Of a stretch of DNA of 14,882 bases, positions 13,510 to 14,882 are shown piece after piece. The stretch's first letter is position 1, and each line of letters opens with the position of its first letter. Position numbers and translations under genes: made by a program. A model generated the notes under the pieces. The model made no database searches and was not told the DNA's origin. It was given only the letters and a program-made list of their open reading frames with translations. The DNA comes from JAYZQT01 sp964412235 (GTDB lineage: Bacteria > Pseudomonadota > Alphaproteobacteria > MPNO01 > UBA830). The stretch spans positions 1 to 14,882 of the forward strand of contig CAYPNT010000076.1 in the NCBI GenBank assembly GCA_964412235.1. The letters run 5' to 3'.

Positions 13510-14385
13510 CTAGTAGGGAATATCACCGGACAGCGTTGTCCGGTGCATACGCCGTATGTACGGTGGTTCAGAAATTTGTCCTAGGGCTCGATGATTTGTA
13601 CAGCGGTTGTCCCATAATACTAAATCTCCTGCGCGCCATTGGTGAACATAATCATTCCCTTGATCGGTTTGATGCGCGAAAAGAGCATCAAGTAATTCAT
13701 TTTCTCTACCTTTAGAGAGGCCTGCGATGCCGATTGTAAAACGGATGGATATGTAGAGTGCTTTCCTGCCCGTTACGGGGTGGGTTCGAACGATTGGATG
13801 TTCTTTGGGTGGCGTTAGGGCACGGAGCGCGGGAGTGTGTTTGTCCCGATATTTAGTGTCAATCGGCGGCATACGTGGATTTTGGTCTTGGTCGAACAGG
13901 TGAATGCCTTTAAGCCCCTCAACGCTTTTTTTTAACTTTGCGGGAAGGGTTTCGTATGCACGGTAACCGCTGGCCCAGGCTGTGTCTTGAGCTTTACCGG
14001 GTGTATTAGGCGTTTTGACAGCATACAATAACGAGGCCATCGCGGGGCGTTCCATATATGAAAGATCAGAATGCCAACCCGTTCCCCCATCCGCGATGCT
14101 GACCCTGCTGCCATCTGGGTTTTTTTCATTACTAAGAACAAGAATTTCGGGATATCCCTGCAGCAGATATTTCCTGCTAACGTGTATTTCGAGGGGCCCA
14201 AAATGTCGGCTAAACGAAATTTGTTGGTCCGGCAATAAGTGTTGGTCACGAAACAATAATACTGAATGGTTGTTGAATGCCGATTTTAGTTTGTGCAGTG
14301 TCTTGTCATCCATTGCGTCTTGAAGATTTAATCCTTTAATTTCAGCACCAAGGTGGTCGGAGAGGGGTTCGACTGTATGTTCCAT
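13510..14385 (-). CDS. TauD/TfdA family Fe(II)/2-oxoglutarate-dependent dioxygenase
   Basis: This cytoplasmic oxygenase of 291 residues couples oxidation of 2-oxoglutarate to hydroxylation of a substrate, which in this family often splits off sulfite, a phenol or an amine. The iron-binding triad is visible as His105 and Asp107 in GWHSDLSY and His265 in RCTNHRAL. The 2-oxoglutarate-binding arginine should lie in RRMHRTTL (278-285). The opening EPLSDHLGAEIKGLNL and HSVLLFRDQHLL are standard for the family. I begin at ATG 14385 because GGAG lies six bases upstream; a GTG at 14397 would add four residues but overlaps that site. The gene is convergent with the DHA2 transporter and divergent from the hydrolase. 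The substrate is not readable from sequence. Confidence 0.92.
   Translation of the reverse strand: MEHTVEPLSDHLGAEIKGLNLQDAMDDKTLHKLKSAFNNHSVLLFRDQHLLPDQQISFSRHFGPLEIHVSRKYLLQGYPEILVLSNEKNPDGSRVSIADGGTGWHSDLSYMERPAMASLLYAVKTPNTPGKAQDTAWASGYRAYETLPAKLKKSVEGLKGIHLFDQDQNPRMPPIDTKYRDKHTPALRALTPPKEHPIVRTHPVTGRKALYISIRFTIGIAGLSKGRENELLDALFAHQTDQGNDYVHQWRAGDLVLWDNRCTNHRALGQISEPPYIRRMHRTTLSGDIPY
13524..13545. terminator. Perfect 9-bp GC-rich hairpin inside the 3' end of the TauD-type gene
   Basis: CACCGGACA (13524-13532) and TGTCCGGTG (13537-13545) are a perfect inverted repeat around the loop GCGT. It starts 20 bases after the stop of the DHA2 transporter on the plus strand and lies within the last codons of the convergent TauD-type gene. 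A second small hairpin, CATAC-GCC-GTATG (13546-13558), abuts it. Neither strand shows a T-run, so a Rho-independent terminator is not certain; it may instead protect or separate the two converging transcripts. Confidence 0.45.
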
Positions 14386-14415
14386 GGCTAGCTCCACGTT
14401 TTAGAATAAACGGTA

Positions 14416-14470
14416 CCAACACTTTAGTTGCATTACCACAGAGCTATTTACCGTCTAAAGGAGCTGTTGG
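14416..14470. repeat. Long inverted repeat in the TauD/hydrolase divergent spacer
   Basis: CCAACACTTTAG (14416-14427) is complementary to CTAAAG (14455-14460) and then, after four extra bases GAGC, to TGTTGG (14465-14470). That makes 12 pairs with one bulge and a 27-base loop. The word GAGCT occurs at 14441 and again at 14461. The repeat lies between two divergent genes (13510-14385 minus, 14574 onward plus), where an operator or attenuator would be expected. The rest of the 14386-14573 spacer shows no gene and no clear sigma-70 promoter. Confidence 0.35.
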
Positions 14471-14573
14471 ATAAAGTTAGTTATACCAGTTTGTATTGAT
14501 TTGTCCGTAAGGTTAGGCTGTTTTAGTAGGGACTCTTTGCGGGATTAATTACGGTATTTAGGGGTGAGAGATC

Positions 14574-14882
14574 ATGTCATTACAGGGTGAGAAATTCGTC
14601 GACGTTGACGGACTGCGAACACGTTATTGGGAAGGTGGTAGCGGAGAAGTCGTGGTGCTCGTGCACGGCGGAAATTTTGGTGCCACCACTAGCGCTGACG
14701 CGATAGAAGATTGGGGGGACACACTCCACGATTTCTCACAATGGTGCCGGGTCGTGGCCATAGATAAGCTGGGCCAGGGTTACACGGATAATCCGAAAAA
14801 CGATGAAGATTATACAATGGATGCCGTTGTTCAACACGTTTACAAAACACTCAAAACGATTGGAGTTGAGAACGCTCATCTC
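14574..14882 (+). CDS. Alpha/beta hydrolase, N-terminal part, cut by the window edge
   Basis: Only the first 103 codons are present. The frame opens with MSLQGEKFVDVDGLRTRYWE, the usual first strands of the fold, then VVVLVHGGNFGA, which supplies the His-Gly oxyanion loop, and RVVAIDKLGQGYTDNP, the next conserved turn. The sequence resembles meta-cleavage product hydrolases and related carbon-carbon or ester hydrolases (MhpC/BphD class), but the nucleophile serine and the rest of the triad lie beyond the window. The ATG at 14574 is preceded by GGTGAG about six bases upstream. It is divergent from the TauD-type gene, so the two may be controlled from a shared spacer. Confidence 0.85.
   Translation, partial: MSLQGEKFVDVDGLRTRYWEGGSGEVVVLVHGGNFGATTSADAIEDWGDTLHDFSQWCRVVAIDKLGQGYTDNPKNDEDYTMDAVVQHVYKTLKTIGVENAHL

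Noticed and set aside
1..14882. CRISPR arrays, tRNA or rRNA genes, insertion sequences, integrases and attachment sites
   Set aside because: Looked for on both strands; no regularly spaced repeats, RNA gene signatures or transposase-like proteins were seen.

Overview
The window looks like chromosomal DNA from a Gram-negative, aerobic proteobacterium with mid-range G+C (by eye, mid-40s percent; not computed). A class cannot be assigned from the sequence. The proteobacterial hints are a DksA/TraR-type zinc-finger protein, a HIT protein of the QLHLHVV type, and catabolic families common in marine and soil proteobacteria. O2-dependent enzymes (a Rieske oxygenase and a TauD-type 2-oxoglutarate dioxygenase) sit beside a molybdenum hydroxylase whose characterised relatives come from anaerobic phenol metabolism.

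Layout, left to right. (1) 154-2278: a substrate-binding-protein-fold protein without a signal peptide, followed after one base by a phthalate-dioxygenase-type Rieske oxygenase, then a Bcr/CflA-type MFS transporter (2441-3634). (2) 3791-6574: a cobalt-type nitrile hydratase cluster, alpha, beta and activator in overlapping frames, followed by a YbfB-type MFS transporter. (3) 6786-10225: large and small subunits of a pyrogallol transhydroxylase/resorcinol hydroxylase-type molybdenum enzyme. (4) On the minus strand, a DksA/TraR-type protein (11066-10734) followed by a HIT protein (10652-10227). (5) 11181-12020: a two-domain cupin gene with an in-frame TGA at 11904-11906, then a DHA2-type MFS transporter (12122-13504). 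(6) Convergent to that, a TauD/TfdA dioxygenase (14385-13510), and divergent from it an alpha/beta hydrolase that runs off the right edge (14574 onward).

Taken together this is an accessory catabolic region made of short enzyme cassettes, three of them followed by an MFS transporter of a different family. No LysR, GntR, IclR, TetR or MarR regulator is visible, and no mobile element, tRNA, rRNA or CRISPR array was seen. An aromatic or nitrile-bearing substrate range is plausible from the families, but no complete pathway can be read: there is no amidase for the nitrile hydratase product, no reductase for the Rieske oxygenase, and no ring-cleavage enzyme that can be named with confidence.

The points most worth following are the intact 16-cysteine iron-sulfur subunit of the transhydroxylase-like enzyme, the likely cytoplasmic binding-protein-fold enzyme coupled to the Rieske oxygenase, and the cupin gene whose reading frame continues sensibly for 37 codons past a TGA.
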